From: Adiantum capillus-veneris
Lineage: Eukaryota; Streptophyta; Polypodiopsida; Polypodiales; Pteridaceae
Direction of reading: 5' to 3'
DNA length: 64,000 nucleotides
Assembly (NCBI GenBank): GCA_014529385.2
Contig: CM043956.1
Location: forward strand, 60,333,120-60,397,119
The notes beneath the pieces were generated by a model. The model saw only the letters and a list, made by a program, of their open reading frames with translations, was not told the DNA's origin and did no database searches. A program made the translations under genes and the position numbers. Shown in pieces: positions 1 through 10,320 of this stretch; position 1 is the stretch's first letter; the number at the start of each line of letters is the position of its first letter.

Positions 1-67
1 TCCTAGAGCTTCCACTATTGAAGCTCCAAAAGAGGATGCTCATTGCAAAGGATCACCTCTCTCCTAT

Positions 68-246
68 GCTTGGGGAAAAGTAAGGGAGCATGATGCCTTC
101 ATCTTGTTTGAACCTGGCTCTACTCACAACTTCATATCAACAGGGTTGGCCACTAAGTTGGGCGTTCAAGCTTCATATCTACTTTTCTAAAAGGATTCCA
201 AGATGTGTTCATCGATGATATCCCTATGGACTTACCTCCAAAATGA
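68..246 (+). pseudogene. E0 chromovirus protease remnant fused to an RT stub
   Basis: Remnant of a Ty3/gypsy gag-pol. Frame 68-190 contains EPGSTHNFIS followed by LATKLG, the retropepsin active-site region (usual form DSGATHNFIS), with the catalytic Asp apparently replaced by Glu. After a stop, 193-246 in another frame reads FQDVFIDDIPMDLPP, the segment just N-terminal of plant chromovirus RT. The next recognisable sequence (from about 258) is already the RNase H tether, so the RT palm, including its YxDD box, is missing. Non-functional. The upstream gag lies outside the window. Confidence 0.75.
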
Positions 247-257
247 GGGAAGCAAAA

Positions 258-672
258 TGCTTTTGACAAGCTCAAAGAGAACCTTACCTCACAACCAATC
301 CTTATGCTTTTGGATCTTTCAAAGCCTTTTGAGGTCCAATGTGATACTTGTGGTGATTGCCTTGAAGCAGTCTTGCTTCAAGAAGGGCATGCCATAGCAT
401 ATGAGCGCTGAAGGCTCAATATGGATGAACGCGTCTTAGGTATATACGACAAAGAGCTTTTAGTTTTTTTACATGCCATAGACACATGGAAGCACTATCT
501 ATTAGGGACTCCATTTATTTTATGAACAGACCATCAAAGGCTCAAGTACTTCATGACCCAAACTAAGCTTTCTCACAAACAAATGAGGTAGGCAAATTTT
601 CTTTCGCAATTTTATTTTCATATTGCTCACGTTGCTAGTAAGCACAATCAAGTGGCCAGTGCACTTTCTTGA
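258..672 (+). pseudogene. E0 chromovirus RNase H remnant
   Basis: The frame reads AFDKLKENLTSQPIL (RT-RNase H tether), then FEVQCDTCGDCLEAVLLQEG, ERVLGIYDKELL, TDHQRLKYF and HNQVASALS, the standard order of Ty3/gypsy RNase H motifs. It would degrade the RNA strand of the RNA-DNA hybrid. The first Asp of the family motif (V-x-x-D-A-S) survives as QCDTCGD. At least three in-frame stops (in ER-stop-RLN, IL-stop-TDH and MR-stop-ANF) break it. It continues directly into the integrase region. Confidence 0.8.
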
Positions 673-690
673 TGACCAAAAGTTAATGCA

Positions 691-1750
691 GTGTCTATAG
701 AAACTCACAATGATCTATCTTCTATGATAGAAGAGTATGCTACTGGCCCTAGCTTTAAAGACATAATGTCAGCTCTTGATTTGGGGAAGAAAGAGGAACC
801 ATTCACCTTGCAGGATGGTTATCTTCCTTATGGAAATAGGCTATGTGTTAGCCACTCCCTTCGTGAGAAACTTATGTATGAATCCCATGCTCCTCCCTAT
901 GCGGGGCATAGAGGCATTTAACATACTCTTCGAGGAGTAGAGATGTTCTTGTATTGGCCTACCATGAAAGTAGACATGAAAGAGTATGTTTCAAAATATG
1001 TGGTATGCCAAAAGACCAAGTATGATAGAGGGAAGAAACCTAAATTACTCCAATCATTGCCAATCCCTAATTCACCGTGGGAGAGTATATCCAAGGATTT
1101 TATCTTTGGATTACCCAAGTCTATCCATGGGAATACGGGAATATGGACAATAGTCAACATGTTTAGCAAGGAAGAACATTTCATTCCTGTCAAAAAGACT
1201 ATTAAGGCACACCAAATGGAAACCTTCTTCATACCCCAGATTTTCAAAAACCATGGATTGTCAACATCTGTCATGTCAGATAGAGATCCTAGAATGACCA
1301 ATAATTTTTGGAAAGGTCTCTTTGAAAATCTAGGTACAAGATTGAATTTCTCTTTGACCTATCACCTACAAATGGATGGCCAAAGTGAGATAGCCAATCT
1401 TACGATTCTCAATCTACTAAAGACTTATGTTACAGAAGTAGATCAATGCTCACAATAGGAAAATATGTACCTCTTATAGAGTATGCATATAATAATATTG
1501 TCCATACTTCTACAAGCAAAGAATGTTTTGAAATCCATGAGGGAAGACCTAAAAGTCCCTTGCTACTTACAATACACGAGAAGATCTTCGTTGCCGATGA
1601 GTATAGCTGTGACCTACAAGAATGTTTTCAAAAGATTAAGGAGGCTATATCTATCTCTCAACAAAGGCAAAAAGATGCTACTGACAAGCACATAAGGGCC
1701 TTAACATTCAAAGAAAATGATTGGGTTTTACTTAAGTTTCCCAAGGCTTG
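691..1750 (+). pseudogene. E0 chromovirus integrase remnant
   Basis: The Zn-binding region is recognisable (SHAPPYAGHRG, then YWPTMKVDMKEYV and VVCQKTK), but the first Cys of the expected C-x-x-C is Tyr. The core shows WESISKDFIFGLPKS (first Asp), VMSDRDPRMTNNFWK (second Asp) and QMDGQSEIAN (the Glu), so the DDE triad is still legible. A stop near 918 and a frameshift near 1445 break the frame; the C-terminal part runs to about 1750 (KQKDATDKHIRALTFKENDWV, slightly altered). The family inserts cDNA into host chromatin. Non-functional. Confidence 0.85.
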
Positions 1751-1855
1751 ATTGAGGCAAACGACGGGCAAAAACCGACGGGCCATCAAAAGTATTATGC
1801 TAAACTAGCAAAATTATACTATGGTCCTTTTCAAATTTTGAAGCCAATCAATTAG

Positions 1856-2173
1856 ATGGTTTATCAACTCAAGTCTCCCAACCATTGGCTCATACACAAT
1901 GCTTTTCATGTGAGCCTACTTAAGCCCTACAAAGGAGATCTTCCAAGTGAACCATTTGTTGAAGACCCTTTCCAAATCGAAGAACGAGAAGAGGTGCTAC
2001 AACCCCAAGCTATCCTTCAACATGAAGACAAGGTAATATGACATGGTAATATTATCCAGTGGTATCTTATTAAGTTCAAAAATTATCCTTTTGAAGATGC
2101 TAAATTGATGCAAGGAATACAACTTAAGGATAGTATGGACCTTGTCAATGCTTACAATGCTACATTAGACTAA
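1856..2173 (+). pseudogene. E0 integrase tail and C-terminal chromodomain
   Basis: The frame starts in the integrase C-terminal region (YQLKSPNHWLIHNAFHVSLL, PFVEDPFQIEEREE), passes one stop at 2039-2041, then reads IQWYLIKFKNYPFEDAKLM and ends near LVNAYNATLD. This matches the chromodomain fold (eyLVKWkgyp-x-x-x-a-tWe). In chromoviruses the domain steers integration to methylated histone tails. Its presence places E0 among plant chromoviruses (Tekay, Galadriel, CRM or Reina side; I cannot resolve which). Confidence 0.8.
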
Positions 2174-2477
2174 TTATTTTTTTATTATGCACAAATTTAA
2201 GTTGTATGCATACTTAGAATCATGTTTGTGTTGATGACGTCTCTCAAACACCAAGTAGTATTTGTCACTCTACTTGGGAGAATGAAATGGACTAAAGAGC
2301 AGGCATGCTTGCGACAGCTATGTCTCCCAAGCACCAAATGGATTAGTCATCCATCTTGGAATGATGTTGTAGGGTAAAAAGGGATCCTCAACCCGCTAAG
2401 AAACATTGACTAAAGACTAAGGCTTTATCTCTTCTACCTAATAGTTGGGGATGACTATGATTTCAAGAGAGAGGTAA
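2174..2477 (+). other. E0 3' untranslated segment with candidate polypurine tract
   Basis: Non-coding stretch after the chromodomain. It contains two related phrases about an interrupted CAAACACCAAGTAG / CAAGCACCAAATGG unit (near 2246 and 2330). It ends in AAGAGAGAGGTAA (2465-2477), a purine run directly before TGTCATAAAA, as expected for a polypurine tract that primes plus-strand synthesis at the start of a 3' LTR. Confidence 0.5.
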
Positions 2478-2718
2478 TGTCATAAAATCTAATATTTAAG
2501 TAACCTAAATGATTTTTTCATATTCATTGATCATTTGATGTGGGAGAATAATCGGGAACCACGGTTAAAATATAGGTATGTGCTTACAGATCTAATTTAA
2601 CACGGGGCCAATGATAAAGGGGTCCAAACGAGAGATAGAGTTAGCTTCATTAAAGACCCCCAAAGGTTAGTTTTAAAAGTCCTTTGACCTTAGGCAAGCT
2701 AGGGTTGTGCTTGAGGTG

Positions 2719-2905
2719 GAAACCCGGCCCAAGCTTGAGGTGCTTGTTGTGCTTGTTGACTAAGGTGCTTGTTGTGATTTTTGACTAAGGTGCTTGTTGT
2801 GCTTTTTGACTAAGGTGCTTGAGGTGCTTGTCGTGCTTGCTGACTAAGGTTCGTGAGGTGCTTAATGACTAAGGTGCTAAGGTACTCCATGAATAAGGTG
2901 CTTGA
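2719..2905 (+). repeat. Minisatellite, about 25-bp unit
   Basis: Imperfect tandem copies of a unit close to GACTAAGGTGCTTGTTGTGC plus a short T run. The clearest copies are between about 2758 and 2835; later copies are degenerate (GAGGTGCTTG, GACTAAGGTGCTAAGG). Located inside the LTR-like block. Confidence 0.8.
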
Positions 2906-2946
2906 GGGTAAGGTGTTCCACAAAGTCAATGTATATGCCTACACAA

Positions 2947-2964
2947 GGGGGGGGGGGGGGGGGG
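2947..2964 (+). repeat. Homopolymer G tract, 18 nt
   Basis: Uninterrupted run of 18 G between ACACAA and ACAAACC within the LTR-like block. One of several unusually long G/C runs in this window. Confidence 0.95.
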
Positions 2965-3340
2965 ACAAACCCTCAGTCTAGGGACTAGAGAGAGAGCACA
3001 CACACCCTCACACAAGGCAAGCTTGGTACCAAGAAGGCAAATAGGACACATGTCAAGCTCCTCTTCATGTTTCCCTCATAGTGTGCCTAAAGCTTATTGG
3101 TTGGACTTCCGAGGGGTCCAATGATTATTTAGTTGATTTAATTAATTGTTTTTGCATTTATCAAGTCCTCTCTCTCAAAAGGGAAAGGGAGACACTTGTC
3201 CTAGGGCTACCCTTGTTGCTTGATATGCAGTAACCCTGTGATTGGCCAAAAGCTTGAGGAGGTCCAATCAAGTTCCAAAGAGTGCTAGAAGAGGGGGTCG
3301 ACCAAGGAAGCTAGGGGCTAGCTTGGGGGGTATACTCTCC

Positions 3341-3371
3341 CACACACACACACACTCTCTCTCTCTCTCTC
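3341..3371 (+). repeat. CA/CT compound microsatellite
   Basis: (CA)n followed directly by (CT)n. Any apparent His-Thr or Ser-Leu reading frame across it is an artefact of the repeat. Confidence 0.95.
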
Positions 3372-4595
3372 ATTGTGTGAAGTGCAAAGTGCAAGAGCTT
3401 CATTTACTTCTCCAAGTTAGTAGAGAAGTTGAGAGCCTACACCAACACTCTTGGCTATGGAATGCAAATCCAACCAAGAGCCATGTTTCAATGCTTAAGC
3501 TTGCCATCTTCTCCATCTTCATTATTATGGTATTATGTATGCTAGCAAGAAGAGTGAGGATAATTGAGGAACTATTTCTTTCTCCTATGGATGTTTCTTC
3601 TTCCTCTTCCCTACCCTCATTCCTCGCTAGCTCTCTCCATCTTTGAAGGTGTTTGAGGCCTTGGGACTGAGGCTAAGGATAGTTAATGCTTTTTACAAAG
3701 TCTATGTTATGCTCGTGATGCATGAAGCTTTCCATCTTCATTGCATCACCTAGATCACAAGGAACAAAAAGATTGTATTGTACCAAGTCGTTCTTGATTG
3801 GAGAATCTATAATACAAAAGCCTATTGAAGGGGGGACCCGGCTCCACATAGATCTGATCCTCAATTGTTGTCAAGTTCTCTAAACTCTCTCTCTTGCAAA
3901 AGTATTGTTCATGCCAAGTTAATTAAGAACTATGATTATGTTGCTACCATCAATTAAGTTCACCCTCTATGTTCTCAAATTAGTCTCACAAAAATGCTCT
4001 CTTCAATTCTCCTAACCCCGCTACTCTCAAAGTTCATAGGGCATTTCCATTACATGCTATGTTTGAGTGTGTGTGCGCGGCATACTGAGTGATTTTATCT
4101 CTAGATTTTCTAGTGTGTTAAATTGCTTGTTTTGAGTTGGTGATGGTGTTTTGAGTGAAACTAAGCATGGATAGAAGTAATTAGGCCTTAGGAGGAGCCA
4201 AACGACCCCTCATTTGTCATTTTTGGTGAAGGTGAGAGGTGGGAACAATTGTGGTTTCTCACCTACCTGATGTTGATATTTGCACGTTTTGATGTTGAAA
4301 ATCTATTGCCTATAGGCTAAAGACCCCCAATCTCAAGTTTCATGTGATTTGGAGTTCATTTGAGACCTCTACAACCATTTGAGTGTTAGTTAGATGGCAC
4401 CGGAGACTTATGCATTTTTCACTTAGTTGCTTCCTTGCTTGAGAGTGAAACCTCTCTCCTTAGTGCATTGACATTGGGACATTGCATTTGATTCTCCATG
4501 CATCAGTCGGGTCGGTTATGTCCTCAGATTGACATATTTATGTTCGTTTGAGTTCTCTCTAGGCTGCATCATCCAATCGTAGTGATCTGCCAACA

Positions 4596-4614
4596 TTGGC
4601 GCCATTGCCGGGGA
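4596..4614 (+). other. Primer-binding site, tRNA-Asp type
   Basis: TTGGCGCCATTGCCGGGGA lies directly after the CCAACA end of the upstream LTR-like block. It is complementary, with one mismatch, to the 3' end of plant tRNA-Asp(GUC). This primer is typical of Athila/Tat-type Ty3/gypsy elements and the same type is used by E3 (34607-34626). Plant chromoviruses usually use initiator Met tRNA, so its position downstream of chromovirus E0 is unexpected. Confidence 0.75.
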
Positions 4615-5474
4615 ACGTAGGACTTACACTAGTGCATGTGGTCACAGTGAGGTTCTTCTTTACCCAGTTCCGAAGTGTTACAGCTCATTATATTTATCTT
4701 TACGTAGGAGAGTTAGTGAGGCATGTTGATTTCTCAAGTAGACTAAATATCCATGCGTTCTCTTTTGGTTTTCTTGTAGGTTAGGACAACCTTAATTAGT
4801 GGTTTTAGTGCATTGTGCATTGAGTCCGCGCTTTGAGTCTTGTTGTAAATTGTGTTTGGTAGGCGATTGTGGTGAGTAGAGACTAGATTAAAAACTTTCG
4901 CTATCATCTACCTTGCTATCACTTCTTTTTAGCTTGTTTTGATTTATGTTTTTCTATTTTGTTGTTAGAATTAGTTGTAAGAGTATTAGTTAGGTTAACA
5001 TTGCATTTTGGTGTTGCTTGAACTAGCCAAAGTTTCTTTTGGATTCCATTGCAACTTTTGATGGCAAAAGTGACTGAATATGCAAGAAGTGTACATAACT
5101 TGAGAACGGAATATGTGAATTGAGGAATTCTTGCTTGTACACTTGCATACACTCTAGTAGAACATATCCAAAAAATTTGGCTATTGTTTGAGTCATTAGT
5201 TGTGAGTTAGAGCAGATTTTACAGCAATTGGCCAAACTGGACTTGAAACTTTGGACAATGGCAAAAAAGTGATCATTTTAAGTCATACAAGGTGTCTTTG
5301 GAAGTCCTAGAGATAAGGAAACCATAAAAAGTGACTAGCCTGAAATCTGACCCTAGTGGCAGTTAGTACGATTGCTGCGATCTATCACGTTTTCATATCC
5401 AAGGGATACTAGTAGGATTCTTAAACTCAATACTTTCCAAATCCACTTTCCACAAGTCAAAAACGTTGAAAAAT
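4615..5474 (+). other. Retroelement leader, no coding sequence recognised
   Basis: About 860 bp downstream of the primer site without a usable reading frame or recognisable domain, consistent with the 5' untranslated leader of an LTR element. It stops at 5474, where sequence homologous to the E1 3' region begins abruptly, so the element was truncated at the edge of the E1 array. Confidence 0.5.
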
Positions 5475-6004
5475 TTTGGGTCAAGAAAGATGAGATATAT
5501 GCAAAACATTCACTCAAAACCTATAAACCGGCAAAGACTTTGGTATCACCTCACATACCCATATGGAACCCCGTGTATCTATCACAAAAAGATGGCTGCC
5601 AAAGAAGTTGGTTCAAGATCAAAAAACATAGGAGCTTACTTGGATTCCTAAGCGTATTAAGTTGAATCCCTCTATGAGGCCAAACAAATCAACCAAGAAC
5701 CACCAAGCAAATCAACTCCCAACCAGGTCAACAAAGCAAGTCTAGATAGCCAAAGAGTTATGCCAAGCACAAAAATGTCAACTTTGGATCTGGATTCCAA
5801 TGGCAAAAACACGACAAACATCAAATCCATAGGCAGGATAAGCAGCTGTAGAAACACCAAGTATGGTGGCCAAAACAGCCCAATCAAGACATTAATACGG
5901 TTGGTCTTGTTGAAGTTTTCTAGATGCCTATTGAAGAACATGTTGCACTACTCATAAAAAATCTATATGGGCCCCAAAGTTTTGATCCACCTAATTTCCA
6001 ATTT

Positions 6005-6006
<2 letters not shown>
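5475..6006 (+). pseudogene. E1 C-terminal W-x-P-K repeat domain, partial copy at array edge
   Basis: Homologous to 26953-27425 and 61150-61640. In alternating frames it encodes WVKKDEIYAKHSLKTYKP and a degenerate form of RWVPKKLVQ...LTWIPK, ending in MPIEEHVALL...DPPNF before the G tract. Several stops and a frame change break it. The upstream end at 5475 is the left limit of E1 homology. Function unknown; see the intact-frame relative in E3. Confidence 0.7.

Positions 6007-6060
<54 letters not shown>
6007..6060 (+). repeat. 54-nt G homopolymer at the E1 polypurine-tract position
   Basis: Uninterrupted run of 54 G between the end of E1 coding homology and the start of the LTR/leader block (AGACATGAAG). 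Its position matches a polypurine tract, the RNase H-resistant primer next to a 3' LTR. The same site has 15 G (35648-35662) and 9 G (61685-61693) in the other units, so the run has expanded. Poly-Gly and poly-Pro frames across it are artefacts. Confidence 0.85.
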
Positions 6061-6061
<1 letters not shown>

Positions 6062-8050
6062 GACATGAAGAAAGACAATGATTGCAGAACGCACGCAAAA
6101 GGTTTTATATATATTACGAGTATATTACCATGCATTGTCTTACAATGGTTTAAACCTTGTTGTGCTTTATTTCGATTTGATTTTTTAAAAAAGCTAAACA
6201 ATGGCTGAAAAGTAAATAAAGGGGGATCAGGTCATGACCGGGCCAAAAGTAATTCTATTGTCTTCTATATACTCCATACATGAGAGATTTTTGTATTTTG
6301 TTTCTAATTATATGGTCAACCATAGTCAAAAATTGAGAAAATTATTAAAAAAATCTGTAAATAGCAAAAAGATTATTTTCTTCAGCATGCGCGACCTTCG
6401 GAGATCCCATACGCACATATCAGGCATCCCCATGATGAGCGGAGCTAGCGATGAGTTCTATGATGCTTATAGAATTTGTGCATGCATGCCAAAAACTAAC
6501 CCACTCACCAAAAACACAAAAATAGAGTATAGGCACCTCACATAGAAAACTAAGCACTGCACAAGGTAGAAAGTTCCAAATGAAAGGTGCAGTAGAACCC
6601 CCAAAGCATGAGGATTGCAAAAATGTGACCCAGATCAGTAGCATGTGCCAGTGACACCCACCACGGTAGCTACCACCTGGCACCAAATCATGAATAGAGC
6701 ATACCAGTAGACAGTCCACCTCCAGAGGGCCTAATGAGGCTATGATCACCTCAAATGCATACCTAAAAACTCAATAAAAGTAGATAAAGTGCCCAAGAAC
6801 CCAGATATTGTTCTCACATAGAGAATAGGTAGCCAAACTACAGGTGTAGGGCCTCAATAGGATCTCCCTGGCATGTAGAACCCAACCATGTGATTTTAAA
6901 ACAAATTAGCCTCAACTGACACTGATCGTAGTAGCTGCCACAGGGCTCAAATGATGTTTTTTTTTGTATCAACAAGTTCTATAGGTGAAGAGGAGTCCAT
7001 ATACAGCTCATTTGCTCAAAATGGACCAACATGAAATTTCCACTCAAAGATTTGCAGATTTTGGAATCCAACAGTCGAAAAATTGCAAAACTAGGCAAAA
7101 CTTGTGCAAAAGCCTTGAATTTTTGGAGCATAAGCTCTGCCTAACCATAAGGAATGGGGCAATACGTGGGCTAGAGTTCAACTTATCATAGAATGTGCGT
7201 TTTCAATGGATATTTTCGAAAAACAGGCATATTGGCTAGCCCTTGGGACAAAGTTTACAACCAAACCCTCCAAAAGCACATAAATAATCATAGGAAGCTA
7301 CAGGGAAGATTTGAACCCAACTCCAAAACCATAACTAGGGCTTGCTTAACAGACAGGACTTCCAACAAGAGGAAAAACTAAGTGGTGACCAAACAAGTTA
7401 TCCAAACTGACCATGCAGGGTGGCAGTGGACTCTACGCACCAAGGGGAACTAGATGGTATCACTCATGCTAAAAATGGGCACAATTCACAGGTATCGTGG
7501 CTCCAACTTGGCTCCAATTCACAGGTCAAGAATTCCAACTTGGCTCCAAAAAGACCAAGTAAAAAAGGGTACAGATACTTTTCGGGTCTAATTTGAGGTT
7601 TTAGGTGTCCAAATTGAGCATACATAGCATGTATGGAATCAGGGAGAGACGAATATACAAAATATGTGAAGATGTTTTAGATTTGGTAGTGATGATACCT
7701 ATTGCAGCTACTTCCATTTGTCACATTTTAGAAGATATTGACAAAACTAACTTTGAGGGTACTTACTGCACAAATGGCTAACATTTGTGCAGCTCAAAAT
7801 TGGATTTTTGTCATTTGTTTGCCACAGGATCAGGTACTCCTAGAAAAATGAGACACAGAAGCGCTTATCTACAAGCTTGAAGAAAAGGAGAGCTATCAGG
7901 TTGACATGCACCATATTATAGTCGAGGGCATGTTTTATCAACAAGCCATCCAAGTGCAGCATGGCCTGAGAGTTTTCAAGTGTGTGTGGAAAGAGGAGCA
8001 ATGAAAGAGATGGGAGGAACCTTAAATGCCCAAATATTTCAACACCATTG
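6061..8050 (+). repeat. E1 LTR plus leader block, unit 1
   Basis: Non-coding block between the polypurine tract and gag, repeated at 35663-38300 and 61694-64000. Relative to those it lacks about 450 bp (junction at about 6383) and a roughly 110-bp stretch near 7500. It contains TTTTATATATATTA (from about 6102), a possible TATA element. An LTR start at TGAAGAAAG (6066) is plausible. I could not identify the LTR 3' end or a convincing primer site, so LTR and leader are not separated. Small reading frames on either strand recur in all copies but show no protein-like conservation. Confidence 0.6.
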
Positions 8051-10123
8051 CTTATACACCTCAAAATACCGACAGAGACATCTCAAGGCTAAGAGTCATT
8101 AAGGATTTCCTATCCAAGCGGATAGTTCGAGTACGACAACCCAAGGCAAAGAAGTGGCAGCACCTTCTACATCTGCAAGGACCACAACAGCAAAGAAACA
8201 ACACAACCAAAATACATTAGGGATGAAGGGGCCACTAGCTTTGAGTTAGCAGATCAAAATGGATGAGGAAAAGATATAGGTCCAATAATTAGATCCCACT
8301 ACTCAACAAAGAAAGCCAGTATTGGCATACGCCAAGAGAGTGGAGCAAAGAGAGCAGCTAAGGATGAACAAGAGAAAAAGAAGAAATGTAAAGAAGAAAT
8401 GAAGAAAAAACAAAGGGAATCTGATCAAAGAAGAATAGATACAAAAGAACTTAGAAAAGAAGAGGCCCAGAGCTTGCTAGACATGATGAGGACCAAGATC
8501 AAAGAACAAATGGGCAGACATCAAAAGAGACCAACAGAAGAAGGAATAGAAGGGGAGGAGCCTAAAAGAATGACCGTAGGATCAGATCATCTCAAGTTCA
8601 AAAATGGATTAACAAGAAATATTCTGGGAATAGAGATCCCAGGGACCATGTGGTAGCATTTGTGCTTCATTAGAGCTGATGAAGTGCTAGACTTTCCAAC
8701 ACAGTTCACAAGATTTGAACTAACCCTTGAAGAGGATGCCGCCACCTAGTCTGATTTTGTCAAAGCCGGGATTTTGATTCAATGGAGGAGGTGTTTGACA
8801 ATTTTTTGGAGGAATTCTCTCAAAGAGGTATAGCTCACAACATCGTCTCGCAAATCCACAAATTCAAGCAGAAAGAAGGAGAATCCGCACAAGAAGTAGT
8901 CTTAAGGCTGAGGAGATATTTGAAGTTTAGTACCCAGTGGAAGAACTACCAACCCAGTCAAGGTTTATGCTCATTTTTATCCAAGGACCAAGGAATGAAG
9001 ATCTCCAAAAAGATCTACACATGAAAAAAAGCCCTACATTGAATAAATTGATGAAAGAAGCTCTCTACTTGGTAGATAATTGTGTTGTCTATAATGAAGG
9101 AGAATGCAAGGATTTAGACGACGATTCCTCTTCACAACATAGAGGATTCAAATTTTCCAAGTCGGTAGGAAAATCTGAATCCGTGATACATCAAGAACAG
9201 TTCATTGAAGATATGCTCAAGAGGATCAATCCATTTTCTAAGCCGTAGGTTAAGCAACCTAAGTGGTGTGCAATATAGTAGAAGTGGACAAATCACACGT
9301 TTGAAGAGTGCTATTACAATAAGGGATTCGTAAAGGACCACTATTATTTCCCACAAGCCCAAGTAGCACAAGCTCAATCCCTGCCAGTGCCAAGATACAC
9401 AACATGAATTCTTCTAAAGCCAATAGGAGTTGAAAGTTCACAACCTATCTTAGGACAACAACCCCCACTACCAGGAACGATACCTATAGGAGTCAGATAC
9501 ACACCAATGATATATTAACATGACGAGCAAGCCTAGTGGATATATGACCAAAACTAGATCCTTTCGACATGAAGAGCTAAAAGCGTCGGAACCTTGGTGC
9601 ATGATTGGATAAATTGGACCACCAATTATTGCACATGCTACAGAAGAAGGTAGATACATCTTGGACAAATGCACATTGCTATTCATAGAAAATGGGAGAT
9701 TGGCGGGATAGAGACTTGCTTTTATCAGCAGAGGGTTGCTCAAGGAGCACCTCAACAACCAAAGGGACCATGTTATAAGTCTGGCGGAGACCACTTGATG
9801 AGAGACTGTTCTCACGAGGAAATCATTATGGTGAATGCATATTGCTTAGAGTGTGGAATCACTCATTTGATCCCCAATTACCCAAATAGCCATAACAAAG
9901 GATAAAAAGTAACATTGCATATACTCAAGGCAATACAATCTAGCAATGGGTCAGAAAACAAAGCTGGGATACCAATCCAAGTGACCACAAGAGTTCAAGC
10001 CCAATCTGGGATTGGTATCCAAGCTGGGATACCAATCCAAGTGACCACAAGAGTTCAAGCCCAAAAAGTGGTAGACGAACCCATTATTGAAGAACCAAAA
10101 CCCAATGCACCTAGCATTGAATG
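8051..10123 (+). pseudogene. E1 gag, unit 1
   Basis: Capsid-type polyprotein, broken into several frames. In order: a Ser/Thr/Gln-rich N-terminus, a Lys/Arg/Glu-rich coiled-coil-like segment (8399-8656), the retrotransposon gag core (8782-9024, QKEGESAQEVVLRLRRYLK) and two zinc-knuckle-like motifs. The knuckles are CYKSGGDHLMRDC (9771-9809) and CLECGITHLIPNY (9844-9882). They have C-x2-C/S-x3-H-x4-C spacing, one residue shorter than canonical, and the last Cys of the second is Tyr here. Gag packages element RNA in cytoplasmic particles. A 60-bp duplication at 9961 is absent from unit 2. Confidence 0.8.
9961..10064 (+). repeat. 60-bp tandem duplication in E1 gag
   Basis: The unit starting AAGCTGGGATACCAATCC is repeated at 10021 with a second, truncated copy. 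The period of 60 bp keeps the frame (20 codons). Unit 2 has a single copy near 40223, so the duplication arose after the array formed. Confidence 0.9.
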
Positions 10124-10320
10124 AAAAAGTCAGCAAAACACGTGGAAAGCTAGGAAGGAACATGAGCAAAATTCGTTAGATGAAGAGCTAAACCAAATTA
10201 AAGAAAAACCTAAGAAAACTAGAAGGAGGAACATACAAGGAAAAGGGAATCCATGAGGTTGTTCTAGAGCCAGGCATAGTTGAAAAAACCAAAAGTGCTA
10301 GTTTAACAGGATCCATTTTG

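Larger units (their letters stand above)
2478..4595 (+). repeat. Putative LTR (E0 or E0-like), about 2.1 kb
   Basis: Starts TGTCATAA after a purine tract and ends CTGCCAACA immediately before a tRNA-Asp-type primer site, so both ends have TG...CA form. No second copy lies in the window, so the boundaries rest on flanking motifs only. An internal-LTR-leader order would mean a tandem or recombinant element. Alternatively the right end belongs to a different element truncated into E0. It contains a 25-bp minisatellite, an 18-nt G run and a CA/CT microsatellite (3341-3371). No coding capacity seen. Confidence 0.45.

Noticed and set aside
5920-6208. Frames with long Gly or Pro runs
   Set aside because: They cross the 54-nt G tract. 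No conservation in the other units where the tract is 15 or 9 nt. The same applies to 13070-13393.
6420-6749. Minus-strand frame of about 109 codons, also seen near 36426-36743 and 62525-62877
   Set aside because: Repeated because it lies in the E1 LTR/leader block. Frames are broken differently in each copy and no domain is recognisable; treated as antisense shadow.
7425-7470. Possible E1 primer-binding site (TGGTATCACTCATGC, or ACGCACCAAGGGGAAC just before it)
   Set aside because: Only eight bases match initiator Met tRNA, and the other resembles tRNA-Asp type only loosely. No CA-ended LTR boundary adjoins either, so no site is called.
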